Source: Stutzerimonas kunmingensis
Lineage (GTDB): Bacteria; Pseudomonadota; Gammaproteobacteria; Pseudomonadales; Pseudomonadaceae
Reading direction: 5' to 3'
DNA length: 64,000 bases
Assembly (NCBI RefSeq): GCF_002929225.1
Contig: NZ_PISM01000014.1
Coordinates: 1-64,000 of the forward strand
Under the pieces are notes generated by a model, which saw nothing but the letters and a program-made list of their open reading frames with translations, did no database searches and was not told the DNA's origin. The position numbers were made by a program, and so were the translations under genes. This document shows, piece by piece, positions 17,309 through 27,414 of the stretch. Numbering within the stretch: the stretch's first letter is position 1; every line of letters begins with the position of its first letter.

Positions 17309-17397
17309 TGAATTAGGCAGGAGCCGTTTTGCCTATTCGCTTGCAGGTGGCAGGTCTTTTGTTACCATCCGGTTTCCTTTTTGGCAGGTAGCATCCG

Positions 17398-18021
17398 TTG
17401 TCAGTCGTTCGCAGCAAAATATGCGGGATCACTCGTGTCGACGACGCCTTGACAGCAGCCAAGGCGGGCGCCGATGCCATCGGCCTGGTTTTCTATGCCA
17501 AGAGTCCGCGTGCCGTCGATGTGCGGCAGGCACGTGAGATCGTCGCGGCATTGCCACCGTTTGTCACGACGGTAGGCCTGTTCGTCAACGCCAGCCGCTG
17601 CGAGATCAACGAGATACTCGACGCCGTTCCGCTGGACATGCTGCAGTTTCACGGCGATGAAACACCGGCGCAGTGCGAGGGGTTTCATCGGCCGTGGTTC
17701 AAGGCGCTACGGGTAGGGAACGGCGAGGATATCGAGGCTCAAGTTGCGCGTTATGCGAATGCCAGCGGCATCCTTTTGGATACTTTCGTGGCAGGGGTGC
17801 CGGGTGGGACGGGCGAACGCTTCGATTGGTCGCTGATCCCGGCGGCGCTGGCCAAGCCGCTGATTCTGGCAGGTGGACTGACCGCCGAGAACGTTCAGCA
17901 AGCCATTGCCCAGGTTCGTCCGTACGCAGTGGATGTCAGCGGCGGGGTGGAGGCGAGCAAGGGCGTCAAGGATGCTTCCAAGGTGATGGCCTTTGTCGGT
18001 CGGGTTCGATCGGCTATGTGA
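17398..18021 (+). CDS. trpF: Phosphoribosylanthranilate isomerase
   Basis: A 207-residue TIM-barrel enzyme of tryptophan synthesis. The signature [11 protein letters not shown] is at residues 7-17; later LQFHGDE, the general acid region DTF, and [10 protein letters not shown] with the phosphate-binding DVSGGVE are all present. The start is TTG (17398), downstream of a weak AGGTAG, since no ATG or GTG fits upstream of the conserved N-terminus. It lies apart from other trp genes, next to accD as in P. aeruginosa. Confidence 0.94.
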   Translation: MSVVRSKICGITRVDDALTAAKAGADAIGLVFYAKSPRAVDVRQAREIVAALPPFVTTVGLFVNASRCEINEILDAVPLDMLQFHGDETPAQCEGFHRPWFKALRVGNGEDIEAQVARYANASGILLDTFVAGVPGGTGERFDWSLIPAALAKPLILAGGLTAENVQQAIAQVRPYAVDVSGGVEASKGVKDASKVMAFVGRVRSAM

Positions 18022-18056
18022 CGCCTGGGCAGCCTTTGCCGTCCAGTAACGAGTCG

Positions 18057-18164
18057 CTGGTGAGACCAGTAGCGTGATTCCTTGCCTGAAGGAGTCGGAG
18101 TTTCGCGACTGCGCCGATAGGCGCATCGCTCACGCGACCAAGAGCGCCTGATACGCGTGGTCGC
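18057..18164 (+). other. Hairpin-rich leader upstream of accD
   Basis: The 203-bp interval between trpF and accD has no gene but holds three hairpins: CTGGT/ACCAG (18057-18069), TGCGCC/GGCGCA with a GATA loop (18110-18125) and GCGACCA/TGGTCGC (18134-18164). None has a T-tract. They would lie in the accD 5' leader if transcription starts after trpF or reads through. Confidence 0.4.
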
Positions 18165-18224
18165 AACAATGAATCTGCCTGCAGCGCGAGTGCGCTCGGG
18201 ACTGAAGCTTTGGAGAACAAGAGC

Positions 18225-19118
18225 ATGAGCAACTGGCTGGTAGACAAACTGATCCCTTCGATCATGCGGTCGGAGACGCAAAAGAGCTCGGTCCCCGAAG
18301 GCCTTTGGCACAAGTGCCCCTCTTGCGAGGCGGTTCTATACCGCCCTGAGCTGGAAAAGACGCTCGATGTTTGCCCCAAGTGCCAGCATCACATGCGCAT
18401 CGATGCCCGTAGCCGGCTCGATATCTTCCTCGATGCCGAGGGCCGCGAAGAGATCGCTGCCGAGCTGGAGCCGGTCGACCGCCTGAAGTTCCGTGATAGC
18501 AAGAAGTACAAGGATCGCCTTTCTGCAGCACAGAAGCAGACCGGTGAGAAAGATGCGCTGATCGCAATGAGCGGAAAGGTCGTCAACATCCCGGTCGTGG
18601 CTTGTGCATTCGAATTCTCGTTCATGGGTGGCTCCATGGGAGCAATCGTTGGCGAACGTTTCGTGCGGGCCGCCAATGTTGCTCTTGAAAAGCGTTGCCC
18701 GCTGGTGTGCTTCTCCGCGTCAGGCGGTGCCCGGATGCAGGAAGCTCTGATCTCCCTGATGCAGATGGCAAAGACTTCCGCCGTGCTGGCCCGCATGCGT
18801 GAAGAGGGCCTGCCGTTTATCTCCGTACTGACCGATCCGGTCTACGGAGGTGTGTCTGCGAGTCTGGCGATGCTTGGTGATGTGATCGTCGCCGAGCCCA
18901 AGGCATTGATCGGCTTCGCCGGCCCGCGAGTGATCGAGCAGACCGTACGAGAAAAACTGCCGGAAGGCTTCCAGCGCAGCGAGTTCCTGCTGGACCATGG
19001 TGCTATCGATTTGATCATTCATCGCTCCGAACTGCGTACTCGCTTGTCGCGCTTGCTGGCCCAGATGCAGAAATTGCCAAGCCCGATGGAACCCGCCCAG
19101 GTAACGGCTACTGCATGA
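18225..19118 (+). CDS. accD: Acetyl-CoA carboxylase carboxyltransferase beta subunit
   Basis: A 297-residue subunit that with AccA transfers carboxyl from carboxybiotin to acetyl-CoA, the first step of fatty-acid synthesis. The N-terminal zinc ribbon is complete (Cys31, Cys34, Cys50, Cys53); the crotonase-fold body contains [14 protein letters not shown] and the oxyanion-forming [13 protein letters not shown] at 18225 gives the standard MSNWLVDKL start and follows GGAG. It begins the accD-folC-dedD-cvpA-purF gene series that is also conserved in Escherichia coli, and its end overlaps folC by 4 bp. Confidence 0.96.
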   Translation: MSNWLVDKLIPSIMRSETQKSSVPEGLWHKCPSCEAVLYRPELEKTLDVCPKCQHHMRIDARSRLDIFLDAEGREEIAAELEPVDRLKFRDSKKYKDRLSAAQKQTGEKDALIAMSGKVVNIPVVACAFEFSFMGGSMGAIVGERFVRAANVALEKRCPLVCFSASGGARMQEALISLMQMAKTSAVLARMREEGLPFISVLTDPVYGGVSASLAMLGDVIVAEPKALIGFAGPRVIEQTVREKLPEGFQRSEFLLDHGAIDLIIHRSELRTRLSRLLAQMQKLPSPMEPAQVTATA

Positions 19119-20401
19119 CCGGTCGGAGTCTGGCCGACTGGCTCGCCTATCTTGAGCAGCTGCATCCCACTGCCATAGACATGGGCCTGGACAGGGTCCG
19201 AGCGGTGGTGGGGCGGCTTGGTCTGACACGGCCGGCTCCGCTGGTGATTACCGTCACGGGTACGAATGGCAAAGGCTCTACCTGCGCGTTCATCGCTGCT
19301 CTGTTGAGCAGTCAGGGGTACAAGGTCGGTAGCTACAGCTCGCCGCATCTTCTGCGTTACAACGAGCGCGTTCAGTTCGACGGGCACCAGGCCAGCGATG
19401 ACCAGCTTTGCCAGGCTTTTTCCGCGGTGGAGGCGGCGCGAGGCGAGGTCTCGCTGACCTATTTCGAAATGGGCACACTTGCAGCCTTCTGGCTGTTCGA
19501 GCGGAGCGGGCTCGACGCCGTGGTACTGGAAGTCGGTCTTGGTGGTCGTCTCGATGCCGTCAACGTCATTGACGCGGATCTGGCGGTGATCACCAATATC
19601 GGACTCGATCATGCAGATTGGCTGGGTGATACCCGCGACAGCGTTGCGTATGAAAAGGCCGGGATCATGCGCGACGGAGTCCCCGCGCTTTGTGGCGATC
19701 TGGATGTTCCGGGGCCATTGCTTGAGCACGCAGAGTCCCTGAAATCACCGCTGTTTCTGCGCGGAAGAGATTTCGACCTGGCGCTTGATCCCCACTCCTG
19801 GCATTGGCGGGGCGTCGGGCCTGGCGGTGAGCCGTTGGAGCTGCATGACCTGCCGCTGCTGTCATTGCCGATGGAGAATGCTGCACTTGCCCTGCAAGCC
19901 TATGCCACGCTTGCCTTGCCATGGGAGCCGGCGGCGTTGTCCGCGGCGCTTCAGCGGACACGCGTTGTAGGGCGCCTCGATAGTCGGCAGATTAGCTGGC
20001 GCGGCCGCGAGATCGCGCTGTTGCTGGACGTTGGACATAATCCTCATGCTGCAAGCTACCTCGCGCAACGCCTTGAGCAGCGGCCAGTAGATGGTCGTCG
20101 CTTGGCTGTTTTTGGTCTGCTGGTGGATAAGGATCTCAACGGTGTGCTCGAAGCGATGTCCTCGTGCATCGCTGATTGGGCCGTCGCTCCACTGCCTACG
20201 CCGCGAACGCAATCAGCTACACAATTGGCTGCAGCGCTGCTTGAGCGGGGCGCGTCGGTCAGCCAGTATGCCAGCTTCGAGCAGGCGCTCGATGCTCAAT
20301 GCGCGAAGGCCGAAGCCGATGATGAAGTAGTGGTTTTCGGATCGTTCTACTGCGTGGCGGCGGCGCTTGACTGGCTGGAACAACGGGCGGGGGAGAGTTG
20401 A
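19115..20401 (+). CDS. folC: Bifunctional dihydrofolate/folylpolyglutamate synthase
   Basis: A 428-residue Mur-ligase-fold enzyme that adds glutamate to dihydropteroate and then to folates. The ATP loop [13 protein letters not shown] is at about residues 45-57; [16 protein letters not shown] is the folate-binding region; [13 protein letters not shown] and the HADWLGDT magnesium/lysine region follow, and the C-terminal domain has [11 protein letters not shown]. The ATG overlaps the accD stop (ATGA), so translation is coupled. dedD starts on the base after its stop. Confidence 0.96.
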   Translation: MTGRSLADWLAYLEQLHPTAIDMGLDRVRAVVGRLGLTRPAPLVITVTGTNGKGSTCAFIAALLSSQGYKVGSYSSPHLLRYNERVQFDGHQASDDQLCQAFSAVEAARGEVSLTYFEMGTLAAFWLFERSGLDAVVLEVGLGGRLDAVNVIDADLAVITNIGLDHADWLGDTRDSVAYEKAGIMRDGVPALCGDLDVPGPLLEHAESLKSPLFLRGRDFDLALDPHSWHWRGVGPGGEPLELHDLPLLSLPMENAALALQAYATLALPWEPAALSAALQRTRVVGRLDSRQISWRGREIALLLDVGHNPHAASYLAQRLEQRPVDGRRLAVFGLLVDKDLNGVLEAMSSCIADWAVAPLPTPRTQSATQLAAALLERGASVSQYASFEQALDAQCAKAEADDEVVVFGSFYCVAAALDWLEQRAGES

Positions 20402-21022
20402 ATGGCGATGCTGGATAAGGGATTGCTGCAGCGTATGGTTGGCGCTCTGGTGTTGATTGCGCTGGCGGTCATATTCGTGCCGATGCTGTTCAATCGTGAG
20501 GACGATCTGCGCCACGTCACCGTCGATGCGCCCACCATCCCTGCTGCACCGGCACCGGCTGAAATCGAGATGCAGGAGGTCGAAGTGCCAGAGCCGGCGT
20601 CGGAGCCCGAAGGTTTCGAGATCATCGAGGAAGGTGCCGAGGAAGAAGCGGCATCACCCGTCGGTGAGCAGGCTTCGGAGCCGATCGAGCCGGTCGCTCC
20701 GAGCGAGCCTGCGCCAGCTGCGCAGCCGCCGGTGGACCAGCCGCAGGCGGCGAAAGTCGAGCCACGGCTCGATAACGACAACCTGCCGGTCAGCTGGTCG
20801 ATCCAACTCGCCAGCCTGTCCAATCGCGCCAGCGCCGAAAGCCTGCAGCAGACCTTGCGTTCGCAGGGCTACAACGCCTACATCCGCACTGCGGATGGTA
20901 TGAATCGCGTCTTCGTCGGACCGCTGGTGGAGCGCAGCGAAGCGAATCGGCTTCGCGATGTGTTGCAGCGCCAGCAGAAACTCGATGGCTTCGTCGTTCG
21001 TTTCAAGCCGGAAGGAAGCTGA
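20402..21022 (+). CDS. dedD: SPOR-domain protein DedD
   Basis: A 206-residue cell-division-associated protein. One membrane span (about residues 8-30) anchors it in the inner membrane; a Pro/Glu/Ala-rich periplasmic linker covers residues 40-120; the SPOR domain at about 127-205 (SWSIQLASLSNRASAESLQ to FVVRFKPEGS) binds denuded septal peptidoglycan. It directly follows folC with no gap and precedes cvpA, the order seen in E. coli. It may help septation but is usually not essential. Confidence 0.9.
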   Translation: MAMLDKGLLQRMVGALVLIALAVIFVPMLFNREDDLRHVTVDAPTIPAAPAPAEIEMQEVEVPEPASEPEGFEIIEEGAEEEAASPVGEQASEPIEPVAPSEPAPAAQPPVDQPQAAKVEPRLDNDNLPVSWSIQLASLSNRASAESLQQTLRSQGYNAYIRTADGMNRVFVGPLVERSEANRLRDVLQRQQKLDGFVVRFKPEGS

Positions 21023-21153
21023 ATCGTTGAAGCGCTGGCCGGGGTACTGACGACAGGCCCCGGCTGCGGAGTTGCCGTCGGGTAGTCAGCGCGTATTCCT
21101 GGCGCTCCTGCTCTGCTAAAATGCGCCGCCTTTTCCCCATTGCAGAAGACATC

Positions 21154-21666
21154 GTGGCATTCACCTGGGTCGATTGGGCCATCATCGCCATCATTGCAGT
21201 ATCGAGCCTGATCAGCTTGAAGCGTGGTTTCGTGAAGGAAGCGCTTTCGCTGGTTACCTGGATCGTTGCCGGTGTGGTCGCATGGATGTTCGGTGGTGCG
21301 TTGTCCCACCATCTCGCGGAATACATCAGCACGCCCTCGGCGCAAGTCATCGCAGCCTGCGCGTTGCTGTTCGTGGCTACCTTGCTGGTAGGAGCACTGG
21401 TTAATTTTCTGATCGGCGAGCTGATCAGAGTGACGGGGTTGTCCGGCACCGATCGCTTTCTCGGCATGGTGTTTGGTGCGGCACGGGGTGGTCTATTGGT
21501 GGTGGTGCTTGCAGGGTTGCTGAGCCTGGCTCCGGTCGAGCAGGACCTCTGGTGGCGCGAGTCGACGTTATTGCCGCACTTTCTCCTGATCGCCGACTGG
21601 TCAAAGAACCTCATTCTAGGCTTCAGCGGCCAGTGGTTCGCCGGATCACTCAACCCGCCCGGTTGA
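21154..21666 (+). CDS. cvpA: CvpA-family inner-membrane protein
   Basis: A 170-residue protein with four predicted membrane spans, of the family linked in E. coli to colicin V export and purine-related growth. The GTG at 21154 gives the family start FTWVDWAIIAIIAVSS; an in-frame ATG at 21121 would add an uncharacteristic extension. The KRGFVKEALSLVTWI segment and the C-terminal FLGMVFGAARGGLLV are typical. It lies between dedD and purF and is probably cotranscribed with both. Confidence 0.9.
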   Translation: MAFTWVDWAIIAIIAVSSLISLKRGFVKEALSLVTWIVAGVVAWMFGGALSHHLAEYISTPSAQVIAACALLFVATLLVGALVNFLIGELIRVTGLSGTDRFLGMVFGAARGGLLVVVLAGLLSLAPVEQDLWWRESTLLPHFLLIADWSKNLILGFSGQWFAGSLNPPG

Positions 21667-21737
21667 GTCCCTTTTTCTACGGATGCTCGGCCTGCCGTCG
21701 TATCCGGTCTGCCTGTAATAACTGAGAGGTTCCTTGC

Positions 21738-23243
21738 ATGTGTGGCATTGTCGGCATCGTCGGTAAGTCGAACGTCAATCAGGCGCTGTATGACGCGCTT
21801 ACCGTACTGCAGCACCGCGGCCAGGATGCAGCCGGTATCGTCACGAGCCATGACGGCCGGCTGTTTCTGCGCAAGGATAACGGCCTGGTTCGCGACGTCT
21901 TTCAGCAGCGCCATATGCAGCGCCTGGTCGGCAACATGGGGATCGGCCACATCCGTTACCCCACCGCGGGTAGCTCCAGTTCCGCCGAGGCACAGCCGTT
22001 CTACGTCAACTCGCCTTACGGCATTACCCTGGCGCACAACGGCAACCTGACCAATGTCGATCAGCTGACCAAGGAGATCTACGAGTCGGATCTGCGCCAT
22101 GTGAATACCAGCTCCGACTCGGAAGTGCTGCTCAACGTGTTCGCCCACGAACTTGCCGTGCGCGGCAAGCTGCAGCCGACCGAGGAGGACGTCTTCGCCG
22201 CGGTGAGCAAGGTTCACGAGCGCTGCCGCGGTGGCTACGCGGTAGTGGCGATGGTCACCGGTTACGGCATCGTCGGCTTCCGCGACCCCAATGCGATTCG
22301 CCCGATCGTGTTCGGCCAGCGCCATACCGACGAAGGCGTCGAGTACATGATCGCCTCCGAAAGCGTATCGCTCGACGTGCTCGGCTTTACCCTGATTCGC
22401 GACCTGGCGCCGGGCGAAGCGGTTTACATCACGGCTGACGGCAAGCTCTTCACCCGCCAGTGCGCGGATGCGCCGAAACTTGCACCCTGCATCTTCGAGT
22501 ACGTTTACCTGGCGCGTTCCGACTCCCTGATGGATGGTGTCTCGGTTTACAAGGCTCGGCTGCGCATGGGTGAGAAGCTGGCGGACAAGATCCTGCGCGA
22601 GTGTCCAGAGCACGATATCGACGTGGTCATCCCGATTCCCGACACCAGCCGTACCGCTGCGCTGGAGCTGGCCAATCGCCTCGGTGTGAAGTTCCGCGAA
22701 GGCTTCGTCAAGAACCGCTACATCGGTCGTACTTTCATCATGCCCGGCCAGGCCGCGCGGAAGAAATCGGTACGGCAGAAGCTCAATGCCATCGATCTCG
22801 AGTTCCGTGGCAAGAACGTGATGCTGGTGGATGACTCCATCGTGCGCGGCACCACCTGCAAGCAGATCATTCAGATGGCGCGCGAGGCAGGGGCGAAGAA
22901 CGTCTACTTCTGTTCCGCTGCGCCGGCGGTCCGCTATCCGAACGTGTATGGCATCGACATGCCCAGTGCCCACGAGCTGATCGCGCACAACCGCACCACC
23001 GAAGAGGTCGCCGAGCTGATCGGTGCCGACTGGCTGATCTACCAGGATCTGGAAGACCTCGTCGACGCCGTTGGTGGCGGCAAAGTCAAGATCGACAACT
23101 TTGACTGTGCAGTTTTCGACGGCAATTACATCACCGGTGATATCGACGAAGCCTATCTGCACAAGATCGAGCAGGCGCGCAATGATCTGAGCAAGGTCAA
23201 GACGAACGCGGTCAGCGCCATCATCGATCTCTACAACAACTGA
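21738..23243 (+). CDS. purF: Amidophosphoribosyltransferase
   Basis: A 501-residue enzyme catalysing the first committed step of purine synthesis, transferring glutamine nitrogen to PRPP. Cys2 (MCGIVGIVG) is the glutaminase nucleophile exposed after removal of Met1; [16 protein letters not shown] and HNGNLTN belong to the same domain. The PRPP loop [13 protein letters not shown] is at about residues 363-375. GAGAGGTTCC precedes the ATG. It follows cvpA by 71 bp and precedes metZ by 48 bp on the same strand. Confidence 0.97.
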   Translation: MCGIVGIVGKSNVNQALYDALTVLQHRGQDAAGIVTSHDGRLFLRKDNGLVRDVFQQRHMQRLVGNMGIGHIRYPTAGSSSSAEAQPFYVNSPYGITLAHNGNLTNVDQLTKEIYESDLRHVNTSSDSEVLLNVFAHELAVRGKLQPTEEDVFAAVSKVHERCRGGYAVVAMVTGYGIVGFRDPNAIRPIVFGQRHTDEGVEYMIASESVSLDVLGFTLIRDLAPGEAVYITADGKLFTRQCADAPKLAPCIFEYVYLARSDSLMDGVSVYKARLRMGEKLADKILRECPEHDIDVVIPIPDTSRTAALELANRLGVKFREGFVKNRYIGRTFIMPGQAARKKSVRQKLNAIDLEFRGKNVMLVDDSIVRGTTCKQIIQMAREAGAKNVYFCSAAPAVRYPNVYGIDMPSAHELIAHNRTTEEVAELIGADWLIYQDLEDLVDAVGGGKVKIDNFDCAVFDGNYITGDIDEAYLHKIEQARNDLSKVKTNAVSAIIDLYNN

Positions 23244-23291
23244 TTCATGCCGGCGTGGCAGCCTCGGCTGCCCGCGGCCGAGGTAAGAGCT

Positions 23292-24503
23292 ATGACGACT
23301 GAATGGGATGCCGGACGGCTGGACAGCGATCTTCAAGGCGTCGGGCTCGATACGCTTGCGGTACGCGCCGGGCAACGGCGCACACCGGAAGCCGAACACG
23401 GTGAGCCGCTGTTCTTCACTTCCAGTTACGTGTTTCGCAGTGCCGCCGATGCTGCGGCGCGCTTCGCCGGTGACGTGCCGGGCAATGTCTATTCGCGTTA
23501 CACCAATCCCACCGTCCGTGCGTTCGAGGAGCGTATGGCGGCGCTCGAGGGCGCAGAGCAGGCGGTCGCCACGGCATCCGGCATGGCGGCCATCCTCGCC
23601 ACCGTGATGAGCCTGTGCTCGGCAGGCGATCACGTGCTGGTCTCGCGCAGCGTATTCGGCGCCACCGTTTCCTTGTTCGAGAAGTACTTCAAGCGTTTCG
23701 GTGTGCAGGTCGACTATGTGCCGCTCACCGATTTTGCCGCCTGGGAGTCCGCGTTCAAGGAGAACACCAAGCTGGTGTTCGTCGAATCGCCATCCAATCC
23801 CTTGGCAGAGTTGGTGGACATTGCCGCACTGGCGCAGCTTTGCCACGCCAAGGGCGCGATGTTGGCCGTCGACAACTGCTTCTGCACACCGGTATTGCAG
23901 CAGCCGCTGGCACAGGGTGCCGATATCGTCATTCATTCCGCGACCAAGTACATCGATGGCCAGGGCCGTTGCCTGGGCGGTGTGATTGCAGGTCGCAGCG
24001 AGCAGATGAAGGAACTGGTCGGATTTCTGCGTACCGCCGGCCCGACGCTCAGTCCGTTCAATGCCTGGGTCTTCCTCAAGGGATTGGAAACGTTGCGGCT
24101 GCGCATGCAGGCGCACTGTGCCAGCGCTCAGGAGCTTGCCGAATGGCTCGAGGAGCAACCCGGTATCCAGCGCGTCTACTATGCGGGTTTGTCCAGCCAT
24201 CCACAGCACGAGCTGGCCAAGCGTCAGCAGAAGGGGTTCGGTGCGGTGGTGAGCTTCGAGGTTGCTGGAGGCAAGGAGGCCGCCTGGCGCTTCATCGATG
24301 CGACTCGACTGATCTCGATTACGGCCAATTTGGGCGATAGCAAGACCACCATTACCCATCCAGGCTCGACCACACATGGTCGGCTGTCCGCCGAGGATCG
24401 CGCGACCGCAGGCATTTCGGACAGTCTGATTCGGGTAGCGGTGGGGCTGGAAGATGTCGCTGACCTCAAGGCCGATCTGGCTCGCGGTCTCGCAGCGCTC
24501 TAG
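23292..24503 (+). CDS. metZ: O-succinylhomoserine sulfhydrylase
   Basis: A 403-residue PLP enzyme of the Cys/Met metabolism group that makes homocysteine from O-succinylhomoserine and sulfide, the direct-sulfhydrylation route of pseudomonads. The PLP lysine is in HSATKYIDGQGR; NVYSRYTNPT, ATASGMAAI and VESPSNPLAELVDI are family motifs. The ATG at 23292 follows GAGGTAAGAG; an upstream in-frame start at 23247 would overlap the end of purF's neighbourhood without such a site. It ends convergently with gspD at a strong hairpin. Confidence 0.95.
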   Translation: MTTEWDAGRLDSDLQGVGLDTLAVRAGQRRTPEAEHGEPLFFTSSYVFRSAADAAARFAGDVPGNVYSRYTNPTVRAFEERMAALEGAEQAVATASGMAAILATVMSLCSAGDHVLVSRSVFGATVSLFEKYFKRFGVQVDYVPLTDFAAWESAFKENTKLVFVESPSNPLAELVDIAALAQLCHAKGAMLAVDNCFCTPVLQQPLAQGADIVIHSATKYIDGQGRCLGGVIAGRSEQMKELVGFLRTAGPTLSPFNAWVFLKGLETLRLRMQAHCASAQELAEWLEEQPGIQRVYYAGLSSHPQHELAKRQQKGFGAVVSFEVAGGKEAAWRFIDATRLISITANLGDSKTTITHPGSTTHGRLSAEDRATAGISDSLIRVAVGLEDVADLKADLARGLAAL

Positions 24504-24522
24504 ATCAACTCATCAGGATGCC

Positions 24523-24552
24523 GTGCCCGGCCTGCCCAAGCAGGTCGGGCAC
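24523..24552. terminator. Hairpin between convergent metZ and gspD
   Basis: GTGCCCGGCCTGC pairs with GCAGG-t-CGGGCAC around a short loop. A T-run (CCTTTTTT) lies some 18 bp beyond, so termination toward gspD is plausible but not ideal. Confidence 0.6.
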
Positions 24553-24571
24553 GAACGCTTGTGTCCTTTTT

Positions 24572-26509
24572 TCACTGACGCAGATCGATAGCCGGTGCGG
24601 GCTCGCCCCGTCCGTCGAACAGCTGCGCGGGATTCGCCGGCAGGATGCTCGGGCTGGCCGAATCCGTTTCGATGACCCGAATATCGCTGTATTTCTTCCC
24701 GGAAAGAGCCGCCAGGCCGGCACGGTCGCGAATGACCGTAGGTCGCAGAAACACCATCAGGTTGCGTTTGACGTGGGTTTCCTGAGTCGAGCGGAATAGG
24801 GCACCCAGAAACGGAATGTCTCCGAGTAGCGGCACCTTGGCGTTGGTGCGGGTGACGTCGTCCTGAATCAGGCCGCCAAGCACGATGACCTGGCCATCTT
24901 CGGCAAGGATGGTACTTTTGATGGCGCGCTTGTTGGTCACCAGGTCCACCGCCTGGGCCGTCAGGCTGGCGCTGGGCGCTATCGAGGAGATCTCCTGCTC
25001 GATCTGCAGGCGTAGCGTGGCGCCTTCGTTGATGTGCGGAGTCACCTTGAGGGTCACCCCGATGTCCTGGCGCTCGATGGTGGTGAAGGGGTTGTTCGCG
25101 CCCGCCGCATCGGTGGTGTAGGAGCCCGTCTGGAACGGGACGTTCTGGCCGACAAGAATCTCAGCTTCCTGGTTATCCAGCGTCAGCAGGCTCGGCGTCG
25201 ACAGCAGATTGCTCTTGCTGTTGGACGACAGTGCGGTAATCAGCGCGCCGAAACTGCGAGTTCCAACGCCTATGATCGCGCCGTCGGGCAGGTTCTCCGG
25301 GATCTCGTTCTCGTTGATGGCATTGAGCACGCTGCCGACCGAAATACCGGTGTTGCCAAAGCTGACGCCACCGGCTCCACCAGTGCCTCCGCGCGCGTCG
25401 ACCGCCCATTGCACGCCGAGGGCGTCGGTGATGTCGCCGGAAACCTCGACGATAGCCGCTTCGACCATGACCTGTGCGCGGGGAACATCCAGCTGGCGAA
25501 CGATGCTTTCCAGAGTGCCGATCAGCTCTGGATCAGCGAGAAGGACTAGCGCGTTCAGGCTTTCGTCGGCGCGGATGAGGATGTTTTGCGGTCGGGCAGT
25601 GGTGGCGGATTCGCCGCTTTCGGGGTTTTTCAGACCTTCGGAAATATCACCCAGGGTCTCGGCCAGGGATTTCGCATCGTTGTGGCGCAAACGGATAACG
25701 CGCGTGTTGGCCGAACGCGTGGTTGGCGTGTCGAGCGATTGGGCCAGTGCCGCCAGCTTGCCTCGGGCCTCGCTGGGGCCAATGAAGATCAATCGGTTGG
25801 TGCGTGAATCGGCGATGATCTGCACGCCGGAGGTGGTTTTCGCATCACCACGCATCAGCGAGTTGCGCAGCACTTCAGCGATATCCATCGCCCAGCCGTG
25901 CTGCAGATTGAGCACGGCGTAATCGTTGCTCTCAGCGCGATCGAGCTGGCGCACCAGGTCCTCAATGCGCGCGATATTGGCGCTGCGATCACTGATGATC
26001 AGTGCATTGGCCGACGACACCGCAGCAAGATGGCCGAACTGTGGGACAAGCGGGCGGATCAGGGGTATCAGTTCGGCCGCGGAAGTGTGCTGCACCTGGA
26101 TCACCCGTGTTTCCAGTTGGTCGCCGCCGGTAGGCCCGCTGCCCGCTTCGGCCTTGGCCTCAGCGTTCGGAACTACTCGGGCGACATCGCCCTGGGTCAG
26201 CACGCTGAACCCGTGCGTCGCCATGACCGAGAGGAACAGCTGATACACCTCGCTCAGCGACAGCGTGGCATTGGATACCACGCTGACTTGCCCCTTCACT
26301 CGCGGATCGACGATGAACGTCTGTCCGCTGAGCTGGCTGATCTGATCGATGAAGGCGCGGATATCCGCGTCCTTGAGATTGATGGTCCAGCCGTCCTGTT
26401 GATTGGGGCTTGGCTCGATACCGGGTTCGACGGCAAGCAAAGGCAGAGGGGCGGCCAGCAGGCCGGTGGCGAGCAGGGCAAGCAACGGGCGCGAAAAAGG
26501 CTTCGGCAT
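24572..26509 (-). CDS. gspD: Type II secretion secretin GspD
   Basis: A 645-residue outer-membrane secretin that forms the channel for folded exoproteins. It has a signal peptide (residues 1-26), the N0 domain (about 40-110, WTINLKDADIRAFIDQISQL), three N1-N3 KH-like domains to about 370, and the C-terminal secretin barrel with VGQNVPFQTGSY and the closing VLGGLIQDD segment. It lies 3 bp after gspC on the minus strand. In P. aeruginosa the same pair (xcpP-xcpQ) sits between metZ and the xcpR-Z operon; here the rest of the secretion genes is not in the window. Confidence 0.95.
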   Translation of the reverse strand: MPKPFSRPLLALLATGLLAAPLPLLAVEPGIEPSPNQQDGWTINLKDADIRAFIDQISQLSGQTFIVDPRVKGQVSVVSNATLSLSEVYQLFLSVMATHGFSVLTQGDVARVVPNAEAKAEAGSGPTGGDQLETRVIQVQHTSAAELIPLIRPLVPQFGHLAAVSSANALIISDRSANIARIEDLVRQLDRAESNDYAVLNLQHGWAMDIAEVLRNSLMRGDAKTTSGVQIIADSRTNRLIFIGPSEARGKLAALAQSLDTPTTRSANTRVIRLRHNDAKSLAETLGDISEGLKNPESGESATTARPQNILIRADESLNALVLLADPELIGTLESIVRQLDVPRAQVMVEAAIVEVSGDITDALGVQWAVDARGGTGGAGGVSFGNTGISVGSVLNAINENEIPENLPDGAIIGVGTRSFGALITALSSNSKSNLLSTPSLLTLDNQEAEILVGQNVPFQTGSYTTDAAGANNPFTTIERQDIGVTLKVTPHINEGATLRLQIEQEISSIAPSASLTAQAVDLVTNKRAIKSTILAEDGQVIVLGGLIQDDVTRTNAKVPLLGDIPFLGALFRSTQETHVKRNLMVFLRPTVIRDRAGLAALSGKKYSDIRVIETDSASPSILPANPAQLFDGRGEPAPAIDLRQ

Positions 26510-26512
26510 CGG

Positions 26513-27157
26513 TCAATTGTCTTCCGTGGGCTGATCGTTGGCGGGGGCGGCATCGGGTTGGTTGACGGCTTCTTCCAGCTGCTGACGCAAGGCGTCCATC
26601 TGCTGCTGCATCAGCTGCGTCTCCTCGTCCGGTGGCTCGGCATAGGGTGGTTGATCCTGATAGGGCGCTTCGGTCATCTCCTCGGGAATGTAGCTAGGCG
26701 AGCGTACCTGAGGAAAATGCAGCACTTCGACGGCGCCGTTGCGCGCCAGCTCCACGCGATCAGGGTAGACCTGATGCAGACTGACGCCACTGGCCAGCTC
26801 TTCGCCCTGCCAGTAGAGCCGTGGCGGCTGCCCGTCGACTTGAACAATGGCGCTGGAGCGCTGCGGATCCATGTGCACGAAGCTGCCGCGCAGGGTAAAG
26901 CCGCTGGCAGCTGCGGTGGGCGCGTAGGAGTCAGAAGGGGCCGCCGAGCCGAACAGTATTTCCAGCCGCTGCATATCGGGCTGACCCAGATTGCCGGCTT
27001 GTTGTTCATAGACGTCGGTGGGGGTAGGGGCGCGAGACAGGTTCATCCATTGCTCGATCTGCATCGCGAGGTAGAGCGCGAACACGCAGAGCGGCACGGT
27101 ACTGATGATGAGTGGGACGTAGCGGCGGTAGTTGTCCAGTTTTCCCGGCAGTGGCAA
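26513..27157 (-). CDS. gspC: Type II secretion inner-membrane protein GspC (XcpP type)
   Basis: A 214-residue protein linking the secretin to the inner-membrane platform. One span near residues 14-32 (PLIISTVPLCVFALYLAM) is followed by the HR domain at about 85-150 (FTLRGSFVHMDPQRSSAIVQVDGQ) that contacts GspD. It lacks the PDZ domain of Klebsiella GspC and ends instead in a Gln-rich coiled coil (LMQQQMDALRQQLEEAVNQ), as in XcpP. The start is TTG at 27157 with CGGAG 8 bp upstream on the minus strand. It begins a gspCD unit. Confidence 0.88.
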   Translation of the reverse strand: MPLPGKLDNYRRYVPLIISTVPLCVFALYLAMQIEQWMNLSRAPTPTDVYEQQAGNLGQPDMQRLEILFGSAAPSDSYAPTAAASGFTLRGSFVHMDPQRSSAIVQVDGQPPRLYWQGEELASGVSLHQVYPDRVELARNGAVEVLHFPQVRSPSYIPEEMTEAPYQDQPPYAEPPDEETQLMQQQMDALRQQLEEAVNQPDAAPANDQPTEDN

Positions 27158-27364
27158 GCGAAATACTCCGTGGCGCTTTTGTTGTTCGGTTCCCTAGTAC
27201 GCGGGTTGCCTCTGTCAGGCGATACAGCACTTTTAGAACACTTTCGCGGACGCCGCAGCGAATTTACAGGTGCTCTTGGCGAATCGATGGTGCAGGACCA
27301 AGGTTACAAAGTGACGCGGCAGCTCCTGTTGACCACGGTTCCATAAAAAAAATTCAATGTTATT

Positions 27365-27394
27365 GTTGACTTAGCGTAGGGGGCTGAGTAAATT
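27365..27394 (+). promoter_or_regulatory. Promoter of the tRNA-Val/tRNA-Asp operon
   Basis: TTGACT (27365-27370), an 18-bp spacer and TAAATT (27389-27394). An A/T-rich UP-element-like tract precedes it and a GC-rich discriminator (GCGCGCCTCGC) follows, the pattern of stringently controlled stable-RNA promoters. Confidence 0.7.
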
Positions 27395-27414
27395 GCGCGC
27401 CTCGCAAGGCGATC

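Noticed and set aside
21003..24377. A minus-strand frame of more than 1100 codons across purF and metZ
   Set aside because: It is antisense to two well-defined genes, has no domain or signal pattern, and its composition (His, Arg, Gln-rich) is that of a frame shadow in GC-rich DNA.
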